Shown here: positions 35,851 to 43,844 of the stretch, piece by piece
Numbering within the stretch: the stretch's first letter is position 1
How the letters are laid out: the number at the start of each line of letters is the position of its first letter
DNA from: Nocardia sienata NBRC 100364
Lineage (GTDB): Bacteria; Actinomycetota; Actinomycetes; Mycobacteriales; Mycobacteriaceae
NCBI RefSeq assembly: GCF_001613205.1
Contig: NZ_BDBX01000003.1
Coordinates: 1 to 64,000, forward strand
Direction: 5' to 3'
DNA length: 64,000 nucleotides
Notes under the pieces: generated by a model
Told to the model about the DNA's origin: nothing
Database searches by the model: none
The model's input: the letters and a program-made list of their open reading frames with translations, nothing else
Made by a program: the position numbers and the translations under genes

Positions 35851-36642
35851 ATGCGCCGGGGCCCGGTCAGCGGCTCATACTTCACGTTCGTCCTCGATTT
35901 CATCATGGAAGCCTGCATGCTGCTGCCGCTCGGGCTCTGCACCTATCCGGGCGCGATCCGGTCGGTGTCGTTCAATGCCGGCCACTACTACCAGTGGCCG
36001 ATCTACGAGGGTCTGATGTGGGGCGCGGTGCAGGCGGGTCTGGCCTGTCTGCGTTTCTTCACCGATGATCGCGGTCGGACGATCGTGGAACGTGGACTCG
36101 ACCAGGTCCGAGGCGGCGTCGTCCGGCAGCAGCTCGCCCGTGCCGCCGTCAGTTCCCGGCGCCTCGGTGCGCGGGCGGGAGTGAACTCCGCGCTGGTCTA
36201 CTACTACTTCGGCAATATGGACAACTTGTTCGTCGCGCTTTTCCGCAGGGGCGCCGAACGCAGCTATCAGCGGTTGGCCGCGGCCGCGGCGGCCGACCAG
36301 CCGTTGTGGGCTCTGTGGGACGCGATCCACGACCAGTCCCGTACTGCGCTCACCATGGAGTTCGTCTCGCTGGCGACCCACCGGCCTTCCATCCGATCCG
36401 AAATCGCGCAGTCGTCGAAAAGGTTTCGTGAACTCCAGCTGGATATCGTCTCCCGCGCCCTGCAGGGCCGGCGCCCGGACCCGTGGACTCCGATGACTCT
36501 TGTCATGCTGATGTCGAGCGTCTCGCGCTTTCTGCGCATGGAAGAAGCTTTCGACATCGATGCCGGGCACGCCGAAATCACCGCTGTGATCGAAGACGCT
36601 CTCGAGAAGCTGGAGGGGACACGCCGACCCGAGGGCTCATAG
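35851..36642 (+). pseudogene. In-frame chimera: AveC-family fragment joined to TetR regulator
   Basis: One uninterrupted frame joins two unrelated families. Codons encoded at about 35863-36135 match the C-terminal part of spirocyclase AveC-family membrane proteins (TYPGAIRSVSFNAGHYYQWP, WGAVQAGLACLRFFTDDRGR). From about 36139 the protein is a TetR regulator starting in mid-domain (AVSSRRLGARAGVNSALVYY, YFGNMDNLFVALFRRGAERS) and running to its normal C-terminus. The first helix of the TetR DNA-binding domain and the AveC N-terminal half are both missing. A deletion between two neighbouring same-strand genes explains this. The ATG at 35851 is a convenient start; the frame is open from 35686. 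Expression or function is unlikely. Confidence 0.75.
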
Positions 36643-36940
36643 AAGCCGAAGAGGGCGAACCGGTCGGTGTCGAAAACGCGCAGGGGAGTGGCCCCGCAAC
36701 GACGGCGGGCCGAATCAACGCGCCCGGCCTGGTAGGCCGGCCGGGCCGCCGCGCTGCTGCGCCTACTGTCCGCCTCGCGATATCGGGCGGTTGCTGCCAC
36801 CGGGGTCGTAGCTCGACAAGCCGGGCATGCCCATCAGCAGCGAGGCCCGGAGCTGTCGTCATGCGCCTGTCACGGCGACCGCTATGGAAAGTCGGTACCG
36901 CCCACGACGTTTGCGGGTGCCGCAGGGCCTGCCGCCATCG

Positions 36941-36990
36941 CCAGGGCATGGGCCGCCGCCCGGCACTGCCGGCAGCGGCCCATGCCCTGG
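36941..36990. terminator. Large nested hairpin in a 408-bp gap between convergent genes
   Basis: CCAGGGCATGGGCCGC (36941-36956) and GCGGCCCATGCCCTGG (36975-36990) form a perfect 16-bp stem. The 18-base loop nearly contains a second stem, CCGGCA/TGCCGG (36960-36972). It lies between the chimeric frame and the histidine phosphatase, which converge, so a bidirectional terminator is the simplest reading. The rest of the gap (36643-37050) shows no gene. Confidence 0.65.
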
Positions 36991-37050
36991 TCGACTCGCG
37001 TCGGCGAATCGACCACCAACTCACCCGCCGATGTGGACCGCGCAGGACCT

Positions 37051-37767
37051 TCAGGCGGCGGGATGGCCGTCCCACGAGACGAGCTTCCAACCCTTCGCCG
37101 GAGTGCCCTTCACGGCCACCCGGCCGGTGTTGTGCAGCGGATCGGACTGCAGCTTGCTCATGTCAGGATTGGAGACGGACATGAGTGTCCAGAACATGAT
37201 GGCACCGCCATGGGAAAAGATCACCGCACGCTTGCTACGGCGGTCCTGGATATCCTGGATGGAGTCGTCCATGCGCTTCTTGAACTCGTGGCCGTTGATC
37301 GAGCCGGGGATCCGGGCATCCAGGTTGCCCTGCAGCCACTGGATCGGCGCGGCCAAGTAGCCCTCGCGCGCGTCCTGCTCCGGCGTGCCCTCGTAGATGC
37401 CGGCCTCGATCTCGTGCAGTCCCTCTTCGACGACTGTGGAATGACCACAGAGCTGCGAGGTCGGTTCCGCCGTCTGTTGCGTCCGGACCATCGTCGACGC
37501 GTATATGCCGTCGAACTTGCAATCTGCCAGCAGCTGGGATACCGCAGCGGCTTGCGTCCGCCCCTTCTCGGTGAGGCCGGGTCCGGGGACAGAAGTGTCG
37601 ATCAGACCGGAATTATTGCCGGCCGATTCGCCGTGGCGGACAAAGGTGAGGAACATTTCACCGGTTTGCGGCGCCGCGGCCGCGCTACCCGCTCCGGCTG
37701 CCATGAGCGCCACCGCCGCGATGATCGCTCCGATCATCGCAAACAGGCGAGACTTCATCAGATTCAT
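37051..37767 (-). CDS. Secreted histidine phosphatase (phosphoglycerate-mutase fold)
   Basis: A 238-residue protein. A Sec signal peptide covers about residues 1-33 (LFAMIGAIIAAVALMAAG, cleavage after an Ala run). The mature part starts with the RHG motif TFVRHGESAGN, the phospho-His site of the histidine phosphatase superfamily, and carries the second catalytic His in FSHGGAIMFW and the acid GLHEIEAGIYEG. It should hydrolyse phosphate esters outside the membrane. The ATG at 37767 follows GAGGAAG; the frame is open far upstream without meaning. No other signal points to a specific substrate. Confidence 0.9.
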   Translation of the reverse strand: MNLMKSRLFAMIGAIIAAVALMAAGAGSAAAAPQTGEMFLTFVRHGESAGNNSGLIDTSVPGPGLTEKGRTQAAAVSQLLADCKFDGIYASTMVRTQQTAEPTSQLCGHSTVVEEGLHEIEAGIYEGTPEQDAREGYLAAPIQWLQGNLDARIPGSINGHEFKKRMDDSIQDIQDRRSKRAVIFSHGGAIMFWTLMSVSNPDMSKLQSDPLHNTGRVAVKGTPAKGWKLVSWDGHPAA

Positions 37768-38982
37768 AGGGACTTCCTCGTGGGTATGGGTCGGGCCGAA
37801 CTGGGACGCGCCAGTGGCTGGAATCACACTAAGATCGGCTCGACGGGCCCCCGAGAACGTTTCCCGGTGGACGGGAACCTTCGGCCATGTTCTTACCCGC
37901 CCGCAGCGCGGGCTTCGCGAAAACGGTCGGCGCCGACTCTCCCGTCCTGGATATCGGCAGTCTCTCGCTGCATCAACTCTCAGAGAAGCCGGCAATCACG
38001 CTGTGCTGTACGAGACCGACGACGACAGTCGGGAGAGCGACATCCCCTCAGGGTCCCGTTTCCCATTCGCAGGCGGGTTTTCGCGGCCGGGAGAGCACAG
38101 GAATACGCCAGTTGAGCGGACTCTCCAGGATCGGGTTTCGGCCGGCGAGTCCTGGACACGGACTGCCGGTGACGGTGGCCGGCTGCCACGCTTCCTGGCA
38201 GCCCCTGGTCAAGGCCCTGGACGGCCGCCGAGATGGTCCCATCAATCGGGGTACACGTGTCGGAATCATCGGGTCGCAGTGAGCGCGTCCGCTCCCGGAC
38301 CGGACAATTCCGGCGCGCGCGCATCACCCGAGAGATCCAAGCCGCACAGCGGTCCTCGGCTACCGATGTCCCCACCGGGGACCTGAGCCGCGGCGATCTG
38401 CGCCGAGCGGTCGAACGTGCCGCCGGCCGGTCGACGAGTCGCGTTACCACCCGGACAGCAGGCACCTCGAGACCGTTGTCGACGCGGCGGTACCCGTACT
38501 GGGCGCACGGGACGCGGACGTGGTGGACGCTCGGGTGAACCGGCGACCATCGCGGCCGTCCGGTCGTGATCCCTACCGACCTGCCCTTGCCGCTGAACGC
38601 ACCATGGTGTCGCGAGAGGTGGCAATTCCGTATGGCTCTCCGCAACACAGCGCATCGACGGCCGGCTGCTGCTGTGTAGTTGCCACACCCCCGGATTCAG
38701 TGGCGCGATCTTCTCGACGAACCATTCGGACCGAACAGCTCGTCGTCGGAATAGGCACTGGCCTCGAGCGCCCCCGGACGGACGTATCGGCTGGTCCGGA
38801 GAATCCTCGGGTAGCTCGAACATCGAAGTGGGCCGGGGCGTGGAAGCTGTCGCATTGCGGAGGAGTGTCCAAGCGATAGCTGGTGACCAGTACTTTCGAT
38901 GAAAAGACAACATTTCTGATCTCTTCTGGGCTAGATTCACGCTACGCCGGACAGTCGGCGATGAGAAAGTCGGAGGAACACC
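37768..38982. other. 1.2-kb stretch without a convincing gene
   Basis: I looked in all six frames. Several open frames exist, but none shows a recognised domain or a good ribosome site. A few stretches on the plus strand near 38.4-38.5 kb have coding-like composition across a frame change and may be debris of a decayed gene, which I cannot identify. At the right end, TAGATT (38932-38937) could be the -10 of the 31-codon gene. Confidence 0.4.
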
Positions 38983-39078
38983 GTGGAATATCTGGGCTCT
39001 GTCGCCGGAATCTTGCAGATGATCATCGGCACCATCCTTGCCAATACCGGATCGGGTGGCTCGGGCTCCGGCTGGTGA
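38983..39078 (+). CDS. 31-residue hydrophobic peptide
   Basis: A GTG start 6 bases after GGAGG (38972-38976) opens a 31-codon frame. The peptide begins MEYLGSVAGILQMIIGTI, a single hydrophobic, possibly amphipathic helix, and ends with a Gly/Ser-rich tail closing in Trp. All codons are common ones. Two strong hairpins follow (39153-39226), consistent with a real monocistronic transcript. Its size and composition recall short secreted or outer-membrane peptides of mycolic-acid bacteria such as PorA/PorH, but there is no direct similarity I can name. Confidence 0.55.
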   Translation: MEYLGSVAGILQMIIGTILANTGSGGSGSGW

Positions 39079-39152
39079 GCCTCGCGGATTCAGCTCGTTA
39101 TTCGCGAGCCGAATCCGCTTCCGATTGCCCGTTTCGGCTCGATTGAGGGAAG

Positions 39153-39172
39153 TGGCCACGCCACGGTGGCCA
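39153..39172. terminator. Hairpin, first of two
   Basis: TGGCCAC (39153-39159) pairs with GTGGCCA (39166-39172) around a 6-base loop, 74 bp after the 31-codon gene. Confidence 0.55.
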
Positions 39173-39203
39173 TACCCTTCGCCCTGTGGGCGGCCTTCCC
39201 GTC

Positions 39204-39226
39204 CGCCGGCCCGGAAAGGGCCGGCG
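39204..39226. terminator. Hairpin, second of two
   Basis: CGCCGGCCC (39204-39212) pairs with GGGCCGGCG (39218-39226) around GGAAA. It lies between the 31-codon gene and the convergent AraC gene and can serve both strands. Bases 39227-39374 hold nothing recognisable. Confidence 0.7.
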
Positions 39227-39374
39227 TCGGTCGGCAGTTATCGTCCCCGGTTCATGCACGAGTCCCGCGCGGGCGGTGATCCTCGATAAGTCCGACAACA
39301 CTGTGGGCCGTGTCCGCGGTCGGACGAGGTCCATCCACAGCCCGCGCACGGCCGGAGCGAAGGCGGAGGTATGC

Positions 39375-40448
39375 CTACTCGGTGGCGCGTGGCTCGGGCT
39401 GCGGCGTCGAGTCGGTCGGGAAAGGCTGGGTCGGGGCTGCGGGGCGGGCGGCGCGCCACTGACTCGGGCTGTGGCCGAAGCGGGTGCGGAACCACCGGGA
39501 GAAGTTGCCAGGCGAGGAGAAGGCGAGCAGTTCGGAGATCTCGGTCAGGCTGTGGCGGTTGCCGGCCACCATGTGCCGGGCGAGTTCGACTCGGCTGGAA
39601 TCGACCAGGGCGGTGTAGGTTTCGCCCTCGGCAGCGAGGCGGCGGTGGATCGTGCGGCGGTCGACGCCGAGACTTTGCGCGATCTGGTCGGCCGAGCATC
39701 GTCCGGTCGGCAGGAGCAGTTCGATCAGTTCCCGGACGCGGTCCACAGTCGTCGCGGTCGAGGTTGCCCACGGCGCATTGAAGATCTGCTGCGCGTAGGT
39801 GCGCAGCTGGGGGTCCGACATGGCGTTGGGTGCGTCGAGGTCGGTGGTGTAGATGAGGATTCCGTTGAAATCCTGGTCGAAACCGACATGGGTACCGAGG
39901 ACGCGGTGGTGGGTGGAGGGGTCCGCGGGTGCCGGGTGGGTGAAGCGGACTTCCAGCGGTTGCCAGGTGGTGCCGAGGAATTGACGCATGAGTCCGTGCA
40001 GGATGCCGACCGCCAGTTCGATGGGCTGCCGCGTTTCACCCGGCCCGCCGAGATCGAGGCTCAAGCGGATGGTGGCGATGGCGTTGCGTTCGGTGAGTCG
40101 GGTGTGCAGCGCCTCGTTGTACATGTGCTCGTAGCGGGACATGGTCCGCAGCGCGCTGCGGACGTCGGGTTCCTCGCGGATAACCATGCTGAGCGGGCCG
40201 AGATTGGCCAGGCGGCGACGTTCTGCCAGGCGCAGTCCGATGTCCTCACGCCCGGAGCTGATCGCGCAGCGTTCGAGTAGATCCGCGATAGCGGCGGCGG
40301 GAACCCAGCGGTCCTGCACGCTCAGACCGGCGGGGTCCAGTCCGCTCGCGCGAATCAGGGTGACCGGGTCCAGCCCCAGCGAGCGGCCGAGTTCCACGAA
40401 TCCGTGTAGTGCCGCATAGCGGGCGAGTGGTTTCACCAGGTACTCCAT
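39375..40448 (-). CDS. AraC-family regulator of the catabolic cluster
   Basis: A 357-residue regulator. Residues about 20-210 form the arabinose-binding-like N-terminal domain (PF12625) found in OruR/ArgR-like AraC proteins, with SREDIGLRLAERRRLANLG. The C-terminal 100 residues carry the two AraC helix-turn-helix motifs (IAQSLGVDRRTIHRRLAAEG and ISELLAFSSPGNFSRWFRTR, then FGHSPSQWR). The ATG at 40448 is the one that fits the domain start; upstream codons add unrelated sequence. It is divergent from the eight-gene catabolic cluster and is the obvious candidate for its activator. Confidence 0.9.
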   Translation of the reverse strand: MEYLVKPLARYAALHGFVELGRSLGLDPVTLIRASGLDPAGLSVQDRWVPAAAIADLLERCAISSGREDIGLRLAERRRLANLGPLSMVIREEPDVRSALRTMSRYEHMYNEALHTRLTERNAIATIRLSLDLGGPGETRQPIELAVGILHGLMRQFLGTTWQPLEVRFTHPAPADPSTHHRVLGTHVGFDQDFNGILIYTTDLDAPNAMSDPQLRTYAQQIFNAPWATSTATTVDRVRELIELLLPTGRCSADQIAQSLGVDRRTIHRRLAAEGETYTALVDSSRVELARHMVAGNRHSLTEISELLAFSSPGNFSRWFRTRFGHSPSQWRAARPAAPTQPFPTDSTPQPEPRATE

Positions 40449-40520
40449 TGTCCCGAATTGAACGGCAACCAGTCCCCTGAGGATAAGCATGGAGGGGTGG
40501 CCCGGATTACAGTGGGTCCC

Positions 40521-40537
40521 ATCACAGCGATGGTGAT
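40521..40537. promoter_or_regulatory. Inverted repeat in the araC/catabolic-operon divergent region
   Basis: ATCAC (40521-40525) and GTGAT (40533-40537) face each other across 7 bases. The 266-bp divergent region has no other obvious element. Use as an AraC-protein site is inference; such activators more often bind direct repeats. Confidence 0.3.
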
Positions 40538-40714
40538 CAGTGGTCGGGGAAGTCGCGATCGGTGAGCGCACCCGGCGCGGCCCGCCACTGGCAGCACGCG
40601 ATCGATGGTCGGCACTGTGACGCCGCAGCACGCGGTGACTGTCTGGAGACCCATTCGTCGGACACAACTGTCGGTCGCACCCGTGAGTGCGGTCGACCGA
40701 AGAGGAGATCTGTT

Positions 40715-41689
40715 GTGGCACAAGCTGTTCGCTTCTACGAGACCGGTGGCCCCGAGGTGCTGTGCTGGGAGGATGTCGAGGTGGGCGAGCCGGGGCCCGG
40801 TGAAGTGCGGGTGCGGCACGAGGCGGTAGGACTGAATTTCGCCGATACCTACTTCCGCTCCGGCCTGTACCCGGCCGCGCTACCCGCAGGTATGGGTGTC
40901 GAGGCGGCCGGTGTGATCGACGCGGTGGGCCCGGGTGTCGAGGGGTTCGAGGCGGGGGACCGGGTGACCTATACCGGTAGCCCGCTGGGGGCGTACAGCA
41001 CCGAACGGGTGATGCCCGCCGAGCACCTGCTCGCATTGCCCGACGGGATCGGATTCGACACCGCCGCATCGATGACGATGCGTGGATTGACGACCGCCTA
41101 CCTGTTGCGCCGCATCCATCCGCTGCGCGAAGGGGATACGGTCCTGCTCCACGCGGCGGCCGGTGGGGTCGGGTCGATTTTCGTGCAATGGGCAAAGCTG
41201 CTGGGCGTCAATGTGATCGGCACCGTATCCAGCGAGGAGAAGGCCGAGATCGCCCGCGCCAACGGTTGCGATCACGTGGTGATCTACACCCGCGAGGACG
41301 TCACCGCCCGAGTGCGTGAGATCACCGGCGGCGCGGGCGTGCCGGTGGTCTACGACAGCATCGGAAAGACCACCTTCGCCACGTCGTTGGATTCGCTGTC
41401 GCGGCGCGGGCTGCTGGTGTGCTTCGGCACCGCCTCCGGGCCGACCCCACCCATCGATGCCATGCAACTGGCGGTCAAGGGCTCGCTGTTCGTCACCCGC
41501 CCCGCGCTCGCCGACTACATCGCTGATCCCGCGGAGCGAGCCGAACTGGCCGGCGAGCTCTTCTCGCATGTCGCGGCCGGTCGCATCCGGATCGAGATCA
41601 ACCAGCGCTACCAGCTCTCCGATGCGATGCGGGCCCACAGCGACATGGAATCGGGTCGCGGCGTCGGTTCCTCGGTCTTCACCGTCTGA
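40715..41689 (+). CDS. Quinone oxidoreductase (zinc-free MDR family)
   Basis: A 324-residue medium-chain reductase of the NADPH:quinone oxidoreductase type. It starts with the GPGEVRVRHEAVGLNFADTY segment typical of QOR, has the nucleotide-binding LLHAAAGGVGSIFVQWAKLL at about 140-160, and lacks the zinc ligands of alcohol dehydrogenases. It reduces quinones or activated alkenes with NADPH. The GTG at 40715 follows GAGGAGA. It is the first gene of a same-strand cluster with a dioxygenase 28 bp downstream, so its real substrate is probably a pathway intermediate. Confidence 0.9.
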   Translation: MAQAVRFYETGGPEVLCWEDVEVGEPGPGEVRVRHEAVGLNFADTYFRSGLYPAALPAGMGVEAAGVIDAVGPGVEGFEAGDRVTYTGSPLGAYSTERVMPAEHLLALPDGIGFDTAASMTMRGLTTAYLLRRIHPLREGDTVLLHAAAGGVGSIFVQWAKLLGVNVIGTVSSEEKAEIARANGCDHVVIYTREDVTARVREITGGAGVPVVYDSIGKTTFATSLDSLSRRGLLVCFGTASGPTPPIDAMQLAVKGSLFVTRPALADYIADPAERAELAGELFSHVAAGRIRIEINQRYQLSDAMRAHSDMESGRGVGSSVFTV

Positions 41690-41717
41690 CACCGGTTCCA
41701 CACCTGGAAGGACAACG

Positions 41718-42611
41718 ATGACAACCTTTGCTGCATCCCATGGTTCGGTGACGCGCGGCGCGATCACCGCCACGCCACTCACCTGTTCGATCGGTGCGGA
41801 GCTGGTCGATGTCGACCTCGCGCGGATTGCCCATGACGACGCGCTTTTCGCCGAATTGCGCGCTCTGCTGCTCGAGTACAAGGTGCTGTTCGTGCGCGAC
41901 CAGAACATCAGTCGCGCCGATCACATCGCTCTGGCACAGCGATTCGGTCCACTGGAAGACCACCCGGTCCTGGGCAGCGACCCGGACAACCCCGGACTCG
42001 TGCGCATCTACAAGGACCTCGACAGCCCCCCTGAGCACTACGAGAACGCCTTCCACTGTGACGCCACCTGGCGGGCGAACCCGCCGATGGGTTCGATTCT
42101 GCGCTGTGTGGAAGCTCCGCCGGTCGGCGGCGACACCATCTGGGTGAACATGGTCGAGGCGTATCGGCGCCTGCCCGAGCGGGTCAAGGAGCGGATCGAG
42201 GGCCTGCGCGCTCGCCACAGCATCGAGGCCAGTTTCGGCGCGGCGATGCCGGACGACAGGCGCCACGATCTCGCGCGGCGTTATCCCGACGCCGAGCATC
42301 CGGTGGTGCGCACCCATCCCGAAACGGGCGAGCGCATTCTGTTCGTCAATTCCTTCACCACTCACCTGGTCAATTACCACACGCCGGAGAACGTGCGATT
42401 CGGCGCGGACTACGCGCCCGGGGCCGCCGAGTTGCTGCACTACCTGATGCGGCAGGCCACGATTCCGGAATACCAGGTGCGCTGGCGGTGGACGGAGAAC
42501 AGCTTCGTGATCTGGGACAACCGGTCCACCCAGCATTACGCGGTTCAGGACTACTGGCCTGGGGTGCGGAAAATGGAGCGTGCCGGGATCGTCGGCGACG
42601 CGACCTTCTGA
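41718..42611 (+). CDS. TauD/TfdA-family 2-oxoglutarate Fe(II) dioxygenase
   Basis: A 297-residue enzyme. The iron-binding HxD is in FHCDATW (His113, Asp115), the distal His is in STQHYAV near residue 275, and the 2-oxoglutarate-binding Arg follows in the C-terminal portion. LLLEYKVLFVRDQ and VGGDTIWVNMVEAY are standard TfdA-family segments. These enzymes hydroxylate an alkyl carbon, often next to a heteroatom, so that the bond breaks; substrates include taurine, alkyl sulfates, aryloxyacids and betaines. Within this cluster it is the likely first attack on the growth substrate. Confidence 0.9.
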   Translation: MTTFAASHGSVTRGAITATPLTCSIGAELVDVDLARIAHDDALFAELRALLLEYKVLFVRDQNISRADHIALAQRFGPLEDHPVLGSDPDNPGLVRIYKDLDSPPEHYENAFHCDATWRANPPMGSILRCVEAPPVGGDTIWVNMVEAYRRLPERVKERIEGLRARHSIEASFGAAMPDDRRHDLARRYPDAEHPVVRTHPETGERILFVNSFTTHLVNYHTPENVRFGADYAPGAAELLHYLMRQATIPEYQVRWRWTENSFVIWDNRSTQHYAVQDYWPGVRKMERAGIVGDATF

Positions 42612-42658
42612 CAGCTGTTCGACCCAACTCTTTCCTCGGATTCAGAACGGAGCATTTC

Positions 42659-43711
42659 ATGCATTTCCACGACGACGCGCTTTTCCCGGAGAACCAGGAG
42701 AAACTGGTCATCACCGCCGCGCCCTACGGCCCGGAATGGGAATTGGACGATTTCCGTGAGGACCTGCCCCTGACCATGGACGAGCATGTCCAGGCCGCGG
42801 TGGACTGCTACGAGGCAGGCGCCTCCGTGCTGCACATCCATGTTCGCGAGTTCGATGGCAAGGGCTCCAAGCGGCTGTCGAAGTTCAACGAGCTGCTCGT
42901 CGGGTTGCGCGAGGCAGTGCCGGACATGATCTTGCAGGTCGGTGGGTCGATCTCGTTCGCCCCCGAAGGCGAAGGCGCCGAAGCGAAGTGGCTTTCCGAC
43001 GACACCCGGCACATGCTCGCCGAACTCGACCCGAAGCCGGACCAGGTGACCATCGCGATCAACACCAGCCAGATGAACATCGTCGAGCTGATGACCGAAG
43101 ACGATATCGCCGGAACGTCGATCCAGCGCCCCGACCTCTACGAGACCTACCGCGAAATGACCGTGCCCGCCGGCCCGGCGTGGGTCGAGGAGCACCTGCG
43201 GCGCCTGACCGCCAACGGCATCCAGCCGCACTTCCAGCTCTCCGGCATCCCGCAGCTCGAGACGGTCGAGCGACTTATCCGCCGCGGCAAGTACTCGGGT
43301 CCGCTCAACCTGACCTGGGTGGGTATCGGCGGCGGGTTCGACGGCCCCAATCCCTACAACATCATGAACTTCATCCAGCGGGTACCCGACGGTGCGTGCC
43401 TGACCTTGGAGACATTGATGCGCAGCGTGCTTCCGGTGAACGCGATGGCGATCGCGTTCGGTCTGCACACCCGCTGCGGCAACGAGGACACCCTCTGGGG
43501 CCGCAAGGGCGAGAAGACGAAGTCGGCGGACCAGGTGAAGCAGCTGGTGCGAATCGCCGGGGAGCTGGGCCGCGGTGTCGCGGACGGCAAGGAGGCGCGC
43601 GACATCTACCGGATCGGCGAGCAGTACTCGAGCGTCGATGAGACCCTCGCCAAGCTCGGCTACCCACCCAACCGCAAGCCCGGCCAGGTCGGCTTCACCC
43701 AGCACGCCTGA
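42659..43711 (+). CDS. Beta-keto acid cleavage enzyme (BKACE/DUF849)
   Basis: A 350-residue zinc-dependent TIM-barrel enzyme of the 3-keto-5-aminohexanoate cleavage (Kce) family. The N-terminal KLVITAAPYG, the zinc-ligand HxH in VLHIHVRE (about residues 59-66) and the late Glu in CGNEDTLW are present. Family members condense a beta-keto acid with acetyl-CoA and release acetoacetate plus the remaining acyl-CoA. The chain is longer than typical (about 270-310) owing to an insert around residues 100-130. The CoA-transferase subunits downstream fit activation of the acetoacetate product. Confidence 0.88.
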   Translation: MHFHDDALFPENQEKLVITAAPYGPEWELDDFREDLPLTMDEHVQAAVDCYEAGASVLHIHVREFDGKGSKRLSKFNELLVGLREAVPDMILQVGGSISFAPEGEGAEAKWLSDDTRHMLAELDPKPDQVTIAINTSQMNIVELMTEDDIAGTSIQRPDLYETYREMTVPAGPAWVEEHLRRLTANGIQPHFQLSGIPQLETVERLIRRGKYSGPLNLTWVGIGGGFDGPNPYNIMNFIQRVPDGACLTLETLMRSVLPVNAMAIAFGLHTRCGNEDTLWGRKGEKTKSADQVKQLVRIAGELGRGVADGKEARDIYRIGEQYSSVDETLAKLGYPPNRKPGQVGFTQHA

Positions 43712-43723
43712 GACAGGCGCCAA

Positions 43724-43751
43724 TGGGCGGGGGAAGACCTTCCCCCGCCCA
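43724..43751 (+). terminator. Strong hairpin inside the catabolic cluster
   Basis: TGGGCGGGGGAAG (43724-43736) and CTTCCCCCGCCCA (43739-43751) are exact complements, giving a stem of about 12 bp with a minimal loop, 12 bases after the BKACE stop. It would end or attenuate transcription before the MFS gene, splitting the cluster into two units or giving lower expression of the distal genes. Confidence 0.8.
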
Positions 43752-43844
43752 CGTCCTGACGTAGCCGAGAGGGCAACGTCTCCGAACTCATCGGCTCCGG
43801 TGCGTCGCACACCGTCTGGGCGCACCGGATTTGTAGGAGCACCA

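Noticed and set aside
38233..38538. Possible decayed gene between the histidine phosphatase and the 31-codon gene
   Set aside because: Coding-like stretches appear only after changing frame, match no family I know and lack a ribosome site.
39351..41195. 606-codon version of the AraC gene starting at 41195
   Set aside because: The extra N-terminal 249 residues are Arg/Pro-rich shadow sequence overlapping the quinone oxidoreductase; the domain begins at the ATG at 40448.
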